A stretch of 64,000 bases of DNA from Cytobacillus gottheilii (GTDB lineage Bacteria; Bacillota; Bacilli; Bacillales; Cytobacillaceae), in contig NZ_KV440945.1 in NCBI RefSeq assembly GCF_001636345.1, positions 32,330-96,329 of the forward strand, written 5' to 3'. Each line of letters opens with the position of its first letter. Within the stretch, counting starts at the first letter, position 1. The translations under genes were made by a program, and so were the position numbers. Under the pieces are notes generated by a model, which had not been told where the DNA came from, ran no database searches, and saw nothing but the letters and a program-made list of their open reading frames with translations. Of the stretch, positions 1-8,796 are shown piece by piece.

Positions 1-927
1 ATTTCCAATTCCAGCAGCTCCTGGTCCAAAGACCACAACGCGCTGATCCTTCATAGAAACTCCTGTGACTTTCAACGCTGACATAATTGCAGCAAGTGTA
101 ACAGCACCTGTGCCTTGAATGTCATCATTGAATGTAAGAATTTTATCACCATATTTATCTAAGATTTTACGGGCATTTACATTGCCAAAGTCCTCCCAAT
201 GAAGAAGAACTTCTGGAAAATGAGATCTGGCAGATTCGATAAACAAGTCAATAAATTCATCATAGCGCTCTCCGCGGACACGAGGAAATTTATTCCCAAC
301 ATATAGAGGATCAGCAATTAATTCCTGATTGTTTGTACCTACGTCAAGGACAACCGGCAGAACACGGCTAGGGTCAATTCCAGCAGCTGCTGTATAAACA
401 GCAAGTTTTCCGATTGCAATATTAATGCCGCCTACCCCTTGGTCTCCGATGCCAAGTATACTTTCGGAGTCTGTAACAACGATTAAATCGATTCCATCTT
501 TAGGCTGTCCAAGATTTTGAAAAGCTTCTTCAATTCCCTTTGGATCATCAATAGAAAGGTATAAGCCGCCTGGGCGACGGTAAGTATGTGAATACGACTG
601 AATCGCATCGCTGACCGTAGGAGTATAGATAATCGGCAGCATTTCTGCTAAATGCTCTTTTAAAAGCCGATAGAATAAAACAACATTACGGTTATATAAA
701 TCATATAGCAGTCCATTTTTGAATAAATTAGTCGTTCTCATGGAGTATTGCTCATAAGCTCTGCTCACTTGTTCCTCTAATGTAAGCACCTGTGATGGCA
801 GCAGTCCATTTAGACCCAGATCTTCTCTTTCCTCTTTTGTAAATGCAATCCCTTTATTCAAATAAGGATTAGAGAGAATTTCTTTACCTTTTAATGGTGT
901 GATAATAATATCCTTAGAAGCACTCAT
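1..927 (-). CDS. malS: NAD-dependent malic enzyme, 3' end cut by window edge
   Basis: Oxidative decarboxylation of malate to pyruvate in the cytoplasm. 309 codons are visible from ATG at 927; the C-terminal part lies beyond position 1. Visible family landmarks are YTPTV near residue 101, the GDQGVGG stretch near 161, LDVGTNNQ near 194, the FNDDIQGTG motif near 267 (metal/substrate site) and the start of the dinucleotide-binding fold [10 protein letters not shown] near 300. An AAGGA-type ribosome site precedes the ATG. It is the last gene of the malate block, behind a symporter and a MalK/MalR-like two-component pair, which supports a malate-catabolic role. A malolactic enzyme shares much of this architecture; the context favours malic enzyme. 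Confidence 0.88.
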   Translation of the reverse strand, partial: MSASKDIIITPLKGKEILSNPYLNKGIAFTKEEREDLGLNGLLPSQVLTLEEQVSRAYEQYSMRTTNLFKNGLLYDLYNRNVVLFYRLLKEHLAEMLPIIYTPTVSDAIQSYSHTYRRPGGLYLSIDDPKGIEEAFQNLGQPKDGIDLIVVTDSESILGIGDQGVGGINIAIGKLAVYTAAAGIDPSRVLPVVLDVGTNNQELIADPLYVGNKFPRVRGERYDEFIDLFIESARSHFPEVLLHWEDFGNVNARKILDKYGDKILTFNDDIQGTGAVTLAAIMSALKVTGVSMKDQRVVVFGPGAAGIGN

Positions 928-1040
928 GAAATTTCCTTCTTTCTTTATAATAAGGTTGTCTATTATCTTATTTTAACATGTTCATAACCTTTGAATTCTA
1001 CTTATAGGTAATTAACTTATTTATATTGTTTTTTGACTAA

Positions 1041-1074
1041 ACAAAGCAGACAGTGTGAATGCTGCCTGCTTTGC
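1041..1074 (-). terminator. 12-bp stem hairpin between symporter gene and malS
   Basis: Arms 1042-1053 and 1062-1073 pair over 12 bp (one G-U) around an 8-nt loop, just behind the symporter stop codon. The U-tract on the minus strand is short, so termination may be partial and allow some read-through into malS. Confidence 0.6.
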
Positions 1075-1090
1075 ATTTGTCTTTTTAAGA

Positions 1091-2434
1091 TTAGCTTACC
1101 AGTTTTAAAAGCATGATCGCAAGAATGACAGTAGCTGCACCGCCAAGCCTTGTCGCAATTTGTGCAAAAGGCATTAATGACATACGGTTGGATGCAGAGA
1201 GAATCGCAACATCTCCAGTTCCGCCAAGTCCGCTATGACAGCCTGTAACAATAGCCGAATCAATTGGGTGCATGTTCATAAGCTTTCCGACAAAGTAACC
1301 CGTTGCAACCATAGCAACAACGACCGCCACACAGACAACAATGTATGAAGGAGTAACAATCTTTACAACATCTTCTAACGGAATGTACAAAAGACCAAGA
1401 CCCACCATTAATGGCCACGTTAAGCTTGAAGACACAAATTTATACATATGGTGTGCACCTTGTTCGATTTTTGCCGGCACAAGTTTGAAGCTCTTAACCA
1501 ATGCAGCAGCAACAATCATTAATACAGGACCAGGCATTCCCAGCACCATATGGCCAAGTCCACCCACAATAAAGAATGTACATGCAACTAATAGACCTGC
1601 ACCCATTAATGGAAAATCAACTGGTTTATTAATCGTCGTTGATTCTGTAATGCCATCTCCGCCTTTTGATTTAACGAGAGTACCATTACCAGTTAAGTGC
1701 GGTTTCTTGGTTCCTAAGCGGGAAAGAAGACCAGCACATATGATGGCTGCGATATTGCCGATGACCGCTGCCGGGATTAACTGTCCAACAAATGTTTCTG
1801 CATCAGCACCTAAAACCTGCCCATAGCCAATGGAGAGCGGCAGTATCCCTTCACCAATTCCTCCACCGATAATTGGTACGACGATAAAGAATAATGTGTG
1901 CTTCGCAGAATAGCCGAACAGCATACCAACAAGAACTCCTGCACCAACAGAAGCAAGCGTACCAAGAACAAGCGGTACAAACATTTTTGAGAAACCTTGA
2001 AGAAGCACTTTGCGGTTCATGCCAAGAATACTTCCGGCTACAAGGATTGAGATATAAAGATATAGAAAGTTCGATGATTTCATTAATTGAGTTACTGCTG
2101 TCATGCCTGTTTCATTAATAAGATTAAAATACGCTAATATGGATGGTACGAGCAAAGCCATAATAGCAGGTCCGCCAATATCCTTTAAGACTGGAATTTT
2201 CATCCCGATTTCTCCCAGCAGAATCCCCATTGTAATAATAATGGCGAAGCCGCCGATCATGTCTGTAGGCAATACTTCGTATACTGTAGCAAGATAAACC
2301 ACTGTAGCGATACAAAGATAAAGCGGTAATGGAATAACTCCGATATTTATATGAAGTAAATTAAATTTACTTTTTGCACCAGAACCTCCAGGAATAGGAG
2401 TAAGCGATTCCAATTTCTTAGCTGTTTGTGCCAT
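1091..2434 (-). CDS. Malate/citrate:Na+ (or H+) symporter, 2HCT family
   Basis: 447-residue polytopic membrane protein with about a dozen hydrophobic segments, an extended hydrophilic N-terminus and a hydrophilic middle loop (about residues 240-270). Glycine-rich GGGIGEGILPLS (near 190) and GLGGTGDVAIL (near 403) match the two re-entrant GGxG-type loops of the 2-hydroxycarboxylate transporter family (B. subtilis MaeN/CimH). It lies between malR and malS, so malate is the likely substrate; citrate is possible. ATG at 2434 is preceded by GGGGG at about 8 nt. Substrate and coupling ion are inferred from family and context. Confidence 0.85.
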   Translation of the reverse strand: MAQTAKKLESLTPIPGGSGAKSKFNLLHINIGVIPLPLYLCIATVVYLATVYEVLPTDMIGGFAIIITMGILLGEIGMKIPVLKDIGGPAIMALLVPSILAYFNLINETGMTAVTQLMKSSNFLYLYISILVAGSILGMNRKVLLQGFSKMFVPLVLGTLASVGAGVLVGMLFGYSAKHTLFFIVVPIIGGGIGEGILPLSIGYGQVLGADAETFVGQLIPAAVIGNIAAIICAGLLSRLGTKKPHLTGNGTLVKSKGGDGITESTTINKPVDFPLMGAGLLVACTFFIVGGLGHMVLGMPGPVLMIVAAALVKSFKLVPAKIEQGAHHMYKFVSSSLTWPLMVGLGLLYIPLEDVVKIVTPSYIVVCVAVVVAMVATGYFVGKLMNMHPIDSAIVTGCHSGLGGTGDVAILSASNRMSLMPFAQIATRLGGAATVILAIMLLKLVS

Positions 2435-2527
2435 ACATAAATCCCCCTTTGATTTGTTACTGGTTCATCATAGTATTTAGTAAACCGTTTTCAAAGATTA
2501 TGAAAGTTAATTCTTTCTTTTTGTAAA

Positions 2528-2560
2528 TAAAAAAAGTAAGCAGCAAAATGCACTGCTTAC
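2528..2560 (-). terminator. Intrinsic terminator of malK-malR
   Basis: An 8-bp perfect stem (arms GTAAGCAG and CTGCTTAC) is followed on the minus strand by seven U residues. The malR stop codon lies inside the 5' arm, so the terminator begins at the very end of the gene. It separates the regulators from the transporter. Confidence 0.85.
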
Positions 2561-3264
2561 AAAAAGTTTTTTATTAGATGCTCTTTAAAGCGGTTGTATT
2601 CATGCTGATAAACAGGCCTGCCGATCGTCCCGTAAATCACCTTTACATCCAGAATGCCGATTTCCTTTAGAAAGTTAAGATATTTTCTTGCTGACACTCT
2701 TGATATACCTACATGATTTGCCACCTCATCAGTAGAAAAAGCTTCATCCTTCAAACCCTGAATCGATTCCCATACTTGCTTTAATGTATCTTTCGTCAGT
2801 CCCTTTGGGAGCTCTTCTGCTATGGCACTTTCTTCTCTATTTAAAAGTAAATGATCAAGTTCCTGCTGACTAACTGCTTTCTGCTTATGAGCCAGCAGTG
2901 TTTTTTGCCGGTAACTTGTAAGTGCAGCATTGAATCTCTCAAACTCAAACGGTTTAATTAAGTAATCTGCCACTCCATACCGCAATGCTTTTTGAATACG
3001 TTCCAAATCCGATGCAGCAGAAATAATGATGACGTCTATTTCAAGCTCATTTTTTCTTAAATATGTCAGCAGTTCCAGTCCTACCTTCCCAGGCATAAAA
3101 AGATCTAACAGAATCAGCTGAATGTCATTGATCTCCAGCAAATGAACCGCTTCATCGACTGAGCCTGCGGTTGCTGCTAACCGAAAACCTTCAATCTTTG
3201 AAAGATATTGCTTATTAATTTCCGCTACCATCGGATCATCTTCCACAATCATGACTGAAATCAT
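2557..3264 (-). CDS. malR: Response regulator of the CitB/DcuR family (MalR-like)
   Basis: 235 residues. N-terminal receiver domain with acidic pocket E8-D9-D10, phospho-acceptor D54 in LLDLFMP and conserved K103 in LIKPFEF. The C-terminal helix-turn-helix (about 176-205, DEVANHVGISRVSARKYLNFL) is typical of regulators paired with dicarboxylate/citrate sensor kinases. The ATG overlaps the malK stop (ATGA), so the pair is translationally coupled. By analogy with B. subtilis MalK-MalR it probably activates the neighbouring symporter and malic enzyme genes; that is inference. Confidence 0.88.
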   Translation of the reverse strand: MISVMIVEDDPMVAEINKQYLSKIEGFRLAATAGSVDEAVHLLEINDIQLILLDLFMPGKVGLELLTYLRKNELEIDVIIISAASDLERIQKALRYGVADYLIKPFEFERFNAALTSYRQKTLLAHKQKAVSQQELDHLLLNREESAIAEELPKGLTKDTLKQVWESIQGLKDEAFSTDEVANHVGISRVSARKYLNFLKEIGILDVKVIYGTIGRPVYQHEYNRFKEHLIKNFL

Positions 3265-4862
3265 ACTGATTCACCTTCTTCCTTGTACGGGATATATACA
3301 GCAAAATTCGTCCCCTTGCCTATTTTAGATGAGACAATTAAATCTCCTTCCAGCCTTTCAATTGCCTGCTGCAGAAGATAGAGCCCGAGCCCGCGGTTTT
3401 TACCTTTTGTCGAGAACCCCTTTTCAAGAATCTGATCCTGAATGGCTTGTTCCATGCCCTTTCCTGTATCCTTAACCTCGACTGTTAAAATCTCCTCTGC
3501 ATAATCCAGCATTAGTTCAACTTTTTTATTGGGACGATCTGCAACTGCCTCTAAAGCGTTATCGATTAGATTCCCTATAATAGTGATGAGTTCATTCGTT
3601 GTTTTCGAAGTGGCTGGCTTCGGGATTTTATTCGTACATTCAATGGATAGGGAAGCACCGGATTCTCTTGCAAAGCTAAGCTTTCCAATTAGGAACCCCG
3701 CGAGTACAGGATCAAGAACCATTTTCGTAACAAAACCAACTTCCGTTTCTCGGTGACTGACTGTCTCACTCACATAATTAGTGAGTGTCTCATACTGCTC
3801 TGTGCGGACCAGCCCCAGAATAACATGAAGTTTATTCATAAATTCATGTGCCTGTGCACGGAGAGCATCAGCATAATTACGGACACCCGTGAGCTGTTCA
3901 GCAAGAAGCTGAACCTCTGTTTTATCCCGAAATGTAGCGATTGCTCCTACCGGCTGGTTATCAACAACTACTGGAACTCTGTTAACGAGAATGGTGACTC
4001 CATTTAACTTTTGCTCTTGGTCCAGCTCCGTTTCCCCCGATTTGATAATGCGCGTCAACCTAGTCTCTGGCAGATAATTTTCAATACGCTGGCCCATAGG
4101 GTTTCCTTCAATGCCCGCTTTTTTAAAAAGCCTCGAGGCTGCTCGATTCACTAAAGTAATTCTCCCTTCCTGGTCAATTGCGATAATCCCTTCTCTTACT
4201 GACTGGAGCATAGAACTCCGCTCTTCCAGGAGCTTTGCAATCACAGATGGTTCAAGCCCTAAAAGGATTTTTTTAATATACTTTGCCAGCCCTACTGCAC
4301 CGATAATGCCGATCAAGATGCCAATTAGAGTACCGATCACCATAACCATTTGACCTTTATGTACGGCCTTTGTAACGGTATCTAATGAAATTCCAACCGC
4401 TGCTGCCCCAACTTGAATGCCCTGCGCATTTTTAATAGGAGTAAACGCCCTTAACGACGGACCGAGTGAACCTTTTGCGGTCGACACATACTCTTTTCCC
4501 TGGAGAACTGGCCCTTCATCTCCTCCCCTAAAATGCCTGCCAATTTCGTTAGGATCAGGATGGGAAAGGCGGATTCCCTCCATATTCATTACCACAACAA
4601 AGTTAACCTCTGTCAGTTCTTTGATTTCACTGGTAAATGGCTGAACATTTCCCTGATTCGTTGGTTCTTCAAGTGCACCGATGACTTGAGGACTGATTGC
4701 CACCATCCTTGCCACATTTAGCGCCTTGTCTTTCTGTGTATCTTCAACACTGGAGGTAATCCCTCTGCTAATGAGCAAATCCGTTATCCCAAGTGACAGC
4801 GCCACAACGATGCATACAAATAGAATAATGGCCGCTTGTAAACTAATCTTAGGCTTTTTCAT
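3261..4862 (-). CDS. malK: Sensor histidine kinase of the CitA/DcuS family (MalK-like)
   Basis: 533 residues from ATG at 4862, which has GGAGG 7 nt upstream; the reading frame stays open further upstream without a better ribosome site. Domains: TM1 (about 10-32), extracytoplasmic sCache/PDC sensor (about 35-165), TM2 (about 172-195), PAS domain (about 215-320), phospho-acceptor H339 in the CitA-type context RAQAHEFMNKLH, and a HATPase domain with N-box NLIDNALEA and G-boxes DTGKGM and GLGLYLL. The set is that of extracellular C4-dicarboxylate/citrate sensors. A strong hairpin lies in its leader. Confidence 0.88.
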   Translation of the reverse strand: MKKPKISLQAAIILFVCIVVALSLGITDLLISRGITSSVEDTQKDKALNVARMVAISPQVIGALEEPTNQGNVQPFTSEIKELTEVNFVVVMNMEGIRLSHPDPNEIGRHFRGGDEGPVLQGKEYVSTAKGSLGPSLRAFTPIKNAQGIQVGAAAVGISLDTVTKAVHKGQMVMVIGTLIGILIGIIGAVGLAKYIKKILLGLEPSVIAKLLEERSSMLQSVREGIIAIDQEGRITLVNRAASRLFKKAGIEGNPMGQRIENYLPETRLTRIIKSGETELDQEQKLNGVTILVNRVPVVVDNQPVGAIATFRDKTEVQLLAEQLTGVRNYADALRAQAHEFMNKLHVILGLVRTEQYETLTNYVSETVSHRETEVGFVTKMVLDPVLAGFLIGKLSFARESGASLSIECTNKIPKPATSKTTNELITIIGNLIDNALEAVADRPNKKVELMLDYAEEILTVEVKDTGKGMEQAIQDQILEKGFSTKGKNRGLGLYLLQQAIERLEGDLIVSSKIGKGTNFAVYIPYKEEGESV

Positions 4863-4917
4863 AACAACCTCCAGGCAAGTATTATTTATATTATGGATAA
4901 AATGGCAGATTAAATGA

Positions 4918-4957
4918 GAGGAGACTGCTAAGCTTAATGGGCTTAAGCAGTCTCCTC
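4918..4957 (-). other. Strong hairpin in malK leader
   Basis: The arms GAGGAGACTGCT and AGCAGTCTCCTC extend inward to a 16-bp stem with one bulged base and a 7-nt loop. It lies about 55 nt upstream of the malK start. No U-tract follows on the minus strand and no gene ends next to it, because rpsI has its own terminator at 5082-5115. It could be an attenuator, a terminator relic or a processing signal. Confidence 0.55.
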
Positions 4958-5081
4958 TTGTGAATCCAAATAAACGCAAAAGAAAAACATGCTAACTTTT
5001 ATTATAATATTTGCCGTTCAAAGGAAAGCTTTTTGTAAGTAAAAAAAGCAGCGACCTATGCTGAATGAAATCTCTTATATT

Positions 5082-5115
5082 AAAAAAAGACCCCCAACCA
5101 AATGGTTGAGAGCCT
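5082..5115 (-). terminator. Terminator of rplM-rpsI
   Basis: About 11 paired bases with several G-U pairs around the centre CAACCA/TGGTTG, followed on the minus strand by UCUUUUUUU. It lies about 15 nt past the rpsI stop codon. Confidence 0.85.
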
Positions 5116-5129
5116 TTTGAAACGTAAAA

Positions 5130-5522
5130 TTAACGTTTTGAGAACTGAGGTGCACGACGAGCGCCTTTAAGACCGTATTTTTTACGTTCTTTCATACGAG
5201 CGTCACGAGTTAATAGTCCAGCACGCTTAAGTGTAGGACGGAATTCTGGATCAGCTTGAAGCAATGCACGAGAGATCCCGTGACGGATTGCACCTGCTTG
5301 ACCAGTGTACCCACCACCATTAACATTTACATGAATGTCATAGCTGCTTACTGTTTCAGTAGCAACAAGTGGCTGCTTTACAACTTCACGAAGAGCTGCA
5401 AATGGGATGTAGTCAGTGATTTCACGACCATTGATGATGATGTTTCCGTCGCCTGGAACTAAACGAACACGTGCAACGGAGCTTTTACGACGACCAGTAC
5501 CAATATATTGAACCTGTGCCAA
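5130..5522 (-). CDS. rpsI: 30S ribosomal protein uS9
   Basis: 130 residues, the normal length for Bacillus uS9. The basic C-terminal tail ending QFSKR reaches the P-site tRNA in the small-subunit head. The N-terminus carries the family motif [14 protein letters not shown]. It is second in an rplM-rpsI operon, 22 nt behind rplM, with a ribosome-binding GGAGG and its own terminator. In B. subtilis the next genes are ybaJ/ybaK/cwlD; here the malate block follows. Confidence 0.98.
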   Translation of the reverse strand: MAQVQYIGTGRRKSSVARVRLVPGDGNIIINGREITDYIPFAALREVVKQPLVATETVSSYDIHVNVNGGGYTGQAGAIRHGISRALLQADPEFRPTLKRAGLLTRDARMKERKKYGLKGARRAPQFSKR

Positions 5523-5544
5523 GATAATAACCTCCCTTTAAAAA

Positions 5545-5982
5545 TTATCCACGAAGTTCGTAAACTTCAGGTTGTTGAGCTTGGTGCGGATGCTCGCTAC
5601 CAGCATATACATTTAACTTCTTGAAAATTTGACGGCCAAGAGAGTTCTTTGGAAGCATGCCTTTGATTGCAAGCTCTAACATTCTCTCAGGGTAGTTCGT
5701 ACGCATTTCAAGAGCAGTTCTAGACTTTAATCCGCCTGGGTGCATGCTGTGACGGTAGTAAATCTTGTCAGTTAGCTTTTTACCAGTTAAGTGGATTTTT
5801 GAAGCATTGATAATAATTACATGATCACCTGTGTCAACATGCGGTGTAAAAGTTGGTTTATGTTTACCACGTAGGATTGATGCAACTTCACTAGAAAGAC
5901 GACCTAAAGTTTGTCCTTCAGCATCAATCACGTACCATTTACGTTCGATATTATTTGAATTCGCCATAAACGTTGTACGCAT
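5545..5982 (-). CDS. rplM: 50S ribosomal protein uL13
   Basis: 145 residues beginning [16 protein letters not shown], colinear with B. subtilis RplM. This supports ATG 5982 rather than the internal Met 6. The conserved core [19 protein letters not shown] and VIIINASKI are present. It binds 23S rRNA early in 50S assembly. Its own near-consensus promoter and a roughly 100-nt leader lie upstream, so it is separable from truA. Confidence 0.98.
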   Translation of the reverse strand: MRTTFMANSNNIERKWYVIDAEGQTLGRLSSEVASILRGKHKPTFTPHVDTGDHVIIINASKIHLTGKKLTDKIYYRHSMHPGGLKSRTALEMRTNYPERMLELAIKGMLPKNSLGRQIFKKLNVYAGSEHPHQAQQPEVYELRG

Positions 5983-6081
5983 CGATATTCCCTCCTAATA
6001 ATTCCATTATTCATTCGTTTTTTGGTTTCATATATCACACAATAAGTTCCGGGGCTTATCGTGGGTTTAATAACAATACCA
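5983..6081 (-). promoter_or_regulatory. rplM leader, candidate L13 autoregulatory leader
   Basis: About 100 nt separate the inferred start site (near 6081) from the rplM ATG. Firmicutes rplM transcripts are known to carry an L13-responsive leader (an Rfam family). Length and position fit, but I could not establish the full consensus fold by eye. Confidence 0.4.
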
Positions 6082-6087
6082 TATGCT

Positions 6088-6116
6088 ATAATATAACTTT
6101 GGGAGAACAATGTCAA
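6088..6116 (-). promoter_or_regulatory. Sigma-A promoter of rplM-rpsI
   Basis: TTGACA (6111-6116), a 17-bp spacer and TATTAT (6088-6093): a perfect -35 with a near-consensus -10 on the minus strand. Confidence 0.8.
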
Positions 6117-6160
6117 GAAAATGTTACACCTGGATTAGTTGTTTTAGAAAACTTTTTTAC

Positions 6161-6292
6161 AAGAAAAGCGCAAGCGCCTTGCTCAGCCCCGAAAAGCTTA
6201 AGACGAGCCAGGCAGAAGGTCGTTCTTTGACCTTTTGACTGGATTGGCTTAAGACCTCGAGGGGCTAGGCGCTGGAGCTGGACATTGTTCTA
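6161..6292 (-). repeat. REP-like long imperfect palindrome (Bacillaceae interspersed repeat type)
   Basis: About 130 bp lie between truA and the rplM promoter. Nested inverted arms fold it into one long hairpin: AGCGCC with GGCGCT, AGCCCC with GGGGCT, CTTAAG with CTTAAG, AGCCAG with a CTGG/GGCT segment, and the apex AAGGTC with GACCTT (6216-6234). It is GC-richer than its surroundings. I recall similar AAAGCGnAAGCGCCTTGCTCAGCCCC elements as abundant dispersed repeats in Bacillaceae genomes. Only one clear copy is in this window, so copy number is untested. Strand is nominal. Confidence 0.6.
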
Positions 6293-6364
6293 AGTCCAAA
6301 AATTTTATGCTTGCTTATCTTTATATAAAAGTCCCATCACAACGCCGCCTAGCGGTTCTTTCTA

Positions 6365-7117
6365 CTATTTCCCATCATTTTCATAAAAAACTTTCCATAA
6401 ATATAATCCTTGCGGAGGTGCTGTTTTCCCCGCTCTCGTGCGATCTTTTGCCTCAAGAATTGCCGGTATTTCATCTGCCGGCAGCTGTCCATTCCCAACC
6501 GCCAACAAGGTGCCCGTTAAGATTCTGACCATATTATATAAAAAGCCATTTCCTTTAAAACTGAAGATCAGCAGATCTCCATCTTCCTTAACGTCAATCG
6601 AGGTAATTCTGCGCACTTTATCTTCCACTTCTGTTTTAGCAGAACAAAAGCTTGTAAAATCAAATTCACCGATTAGATATGGGATCGCCTTCCTGATGGC
6701 TGACACATCCAGCTGATATGGATATAGCGATGCATAGTTGCGCTGAAACGGATCTCTCTGTGCCCTTCTCTGGACAAAATAGCGATACTCCTTGCCACTT
6801 GTATCAAAACGGGCATGAAAGGTGTCAGACGTCCATTCTGTGCGTGTGACGGCAACATCAGCCGGCAGCAGCGCATTAAGTGCAATCGTCCATCTATCTT
6901 CCGGGATTTCCAGCGGCGTATCAAAGTGGAAGACCTGCCCTTTTGCATGTACCCCAGCATCGGTACGGCCGGATGCTGTTATTTTCACTTCAGCACCTTT
7001 ATGAAGCTTTGTCAGTGCTTCTTCGATCACCCGCTGCACTGTACGTTTGCCCGGCTGCACCTGATAGCCGGCAAAACTAGTGCCATCATATGAAACTGTA
7101 CATTTCATTCTTTTCAT
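6365..7117 (-). CDS. truA: tRNA pseudouridine(38-40) synthase TruA
   Basis: 250 residues from ATG at 7117, with GGAG about 10 nt upstream inside the ecfT 3' end. A TTG at 7126 lies too close to that site. The catalytic aspartate is D53 in the family motif SGRTDAGVHA. The protein isomerises uridines 38-40 of the anticodon arm in many tRNAs. It sits directly behind ecfT as in B. subtilis (ecfA1-ecfA2-ecfT-truA). The repeat and a fresh promoter then separate it from rplM. Confidence 0.96.
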   Translation of the reverse strand: MKRMKCTVSYDGTSFAGYQVQPGKRTVQRVIEEALTKLHKGAEVKITASGRTDAGVHAKGQVFHFDTPLEIPEDRWTIALNALLPADVAVTRTEWTSDTFHARFDTSGKEYRYFVQRRAQRDPFQRNYASLYPYQLDVSAIRKAIPYLIGEFDFTSFCSAKTEVEDKVRRITSIDVKEDGDLLIFSFKGNGFLYNMVRILTGTLLAVGNGQLPADEIPAILEAKDRTRAGKTAPPQGLYLWKVFYENDGK

Positions 7118-7132
7118 GAATATCAAGCTCCA

Positions 7133-7930
7133 TTATGTTCTCAGCAGGATTAAAATGACTGATAGAGCTGCCAGCAGAAGCAGCATCATTGTGTCCGTTA
7201 TTCTCCAGCTTAGCTGTCTATATTTTGTTCTTCCTTCACCGCCGCGATAGCCTCGTGCCTCCATAGCGGTAGCAAGCTCCTCCGCTCTTTTAAAGGAGCT
7301 GACGAACAGGGGAATCAATAGAGGAATCACTGCTTTTACTCTCTCCTTGATTGGACCGCCTGAAAAATCAACACCACGTGCGGTTTGTGCTTTCATGATT
7401 TTGTCTGTCTCTCCCATAAGGGTCGGAATAAAGCGGAGAGAAATCGACATCATTAAGGCCAGCTCATGAACCGGAAACTTCACCTTCTTAAGAGGACCTA
7501 ACAATGTTTCAAGACCGTCCGTTATTTCAATCGGCGTGGTCGTTAACGTTAAAATTGAAGTCATTAAGATTAACAAAAAGAAACGCAATGAGATGAAAAT
7601 CCCTTGTCTAAGTCCCTCTTCATAAATGGTAATCGGTCCAAGCTCAAAAATGATGGCACCTTCCCGTGTTAAAAACAAATGCAGGATCAGCGTAAAAATA
7701 ACAAGCAGAAAGACCGGTTTTAATCCTGCTATAATAAATCGCACTGGCACTTTTGATAACAGGATCATAGCAAATGTATAGATAATGAGTGCAGCATACG
7801 TATAGACATTATTAGCAATAAAGACAACACAGACAAACAAAAAAATGAGAATCAGCTTTGAGCGGGGGTCCATCCGATGGATAATAGATTGTGCCGGCAC
7901 ATAGCGTCCAAAAATCATTTTTTCCATCAT
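7133..7930 (-). CDS. ecfT: ECF transporter transmembrane component EcfT
   Basis: 265 residues with about five or six membrane segments (roughly 25-60, 68-90, 110-135 and the C-terminal helix 240-262). The coupling helices carry the two ARG motifs that dock onto the ATPases (TARGVDFSGG and EARGYRGGEG). It forms the shared energising module with EcfA1/EcfA2 and partners with vitamin/metal-binding S components encoded elsewhere. Its start overlaps the ecfA2 stop by 4 nt, indicating translational coupling. Confidence 0.95.
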   Translation of the reverse strand: MMEKMIFGRYVPAQSIIHRMDPRSKLILIFLFVCVVFIANNVYTYAALIIYTFAMILLSKVPVRFIIAGLKPVFLLVIFTLILHLFLTREGAIIFELGPITIYEEGLRQGIFISLRFFLLILMTSILTLTTTPIEITDGLETLLGPLKKVKFPVHELALMMSISLRFIPTLMGETDKIMKAQTARGVDFSGGPIKERVKAVIPLLIPLFVSSFKRAEELATAMEARGYRGGEGRTKYRQLSWRITDTMMLLLLAALSVILILLRT

Positions 7931-8796
7931 AAAGAATCTCCTCCCTTCAAAAGCTTCATTGCCTCTTCAGCGAGATCTTCCATAGATAAGCACGTCTTCG
8001 CAAACTTTCTTCCAAATGCAGACTCCAGCTTATGCTGCAGATTCACAACCTCAGGAACATCGAGTCCCAGTTCCAGCAGCCTTTCAGGATTTGAGAAAAT
8101 TTCTGCAGGTGTTCCCTTCCTTTCGACCTTGCCATTATGCATAATGGCAATTTGATCGGCGTAACGGGAAGCATCCTCCATGCTATGTGTCACAAGCACA
8201 GTAGAAAGGTTTCTTTCCTGGTGAAGGGAGGCAAACATATTCATAATATCCTGTCTTCCTCTTGGATCAAGACCGGCAGTTGGCTCATCAAGAACAATTA
8301 CATCCGGCTCCATTGCCAGTACACCGGCAATAGCGACACGCCGCATTTGTCCGCCTGAAAGCTCAAAAGGCGACTTTAATAAGATTTCTTCTGACAGTCC
8401 TACCTGCTGGATTGCGCGGCGGGCTCTCGCCTTTGCCTCCTGTTCGGATACACCAAAGTTCATGGGACCAAAGCAAATATCTTTTTCAACGGTTTCTTCA
8501 AAAAGCTGATGCTCTGGAAATTGAAAAACAATGCCTACCCTTTGACGCACATGCTTCAGGTTCTTCTGTTTTTTATTAGGTGTGATGGTTGTATCACCAA
8601 TCTTTACAGTACCTTTTGTTGGTTTAATCAGCGCATTTAAGTGCTGCAGTACGGTAGATTTCCCTGAGCCTGTATGACCAATGAGCGCTAAAAAAGTACC
8701 TGCCGGCAAATCAATTGAAACATCTTCAATCGCAAGCCGTTCAAACGGTGTATTTGCCTGATAACGGTATTCTACATTTTGGAGTGTGATGTCCAT
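7927..8796 (-). CDS. ecfA2: ECF transporter ATPase EcfA2
   Basis: 289-residue ABC ATPase. Walker [10 protein letters not shown] (about 40-48), Q-loop [12 protein letters not shown], signature [12 protein letters not shown], Walker [13 protein letters not shown] and switch His in LVTHS are all intact. It heterodimerises with EcfA1 and drives EcfT plus S components. The start lies 25 nt inside ecfA1, so the two ATPase genes overlap. The canonical LDEPTAGLD Walker B distinguishes this subunit from EcfA1. Confidence 0.96.
   Translation of the reverse strand: MDITLQNVEYRYQANTPFERLAIEDVSIDLPAGTFLALIGHTGSGKSTVLQHLNALIKPTKGTVKIGDTTITPNKKQKNLKHVRQRVGIVFQFPEHQLFEETVEKDICFGPMNFGVSEQEAKARARRAIQQVGLSEEILLKSPFELSGGQMRRVAIAGVLAMEPDVIVLDEPTAGLDPRGRQDIMNMFASLHQERNLSTVLVTHSMEDASRYADQIAIMHNGKVERKGTPAEIFSNPERLLELGLDVPEVVNLQHKLESAFGRKFAKTCLSMEDLAEEAMKLLKGGDSL

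Noticed and set aside
2479..2494. Possible catabolite-repression (cre) site upstream of the symporter gene
   Set aside because: TGAAAACGGTTTACT has a one-base shift and two mismatches against the cre consensus, so it was not strong enough to list.
5928..6116. 62-codon minus-strand frame upstream of and overlapping rplM
   Set aside because: It covers the rplM promoter and leader and lacks a ribosome site.
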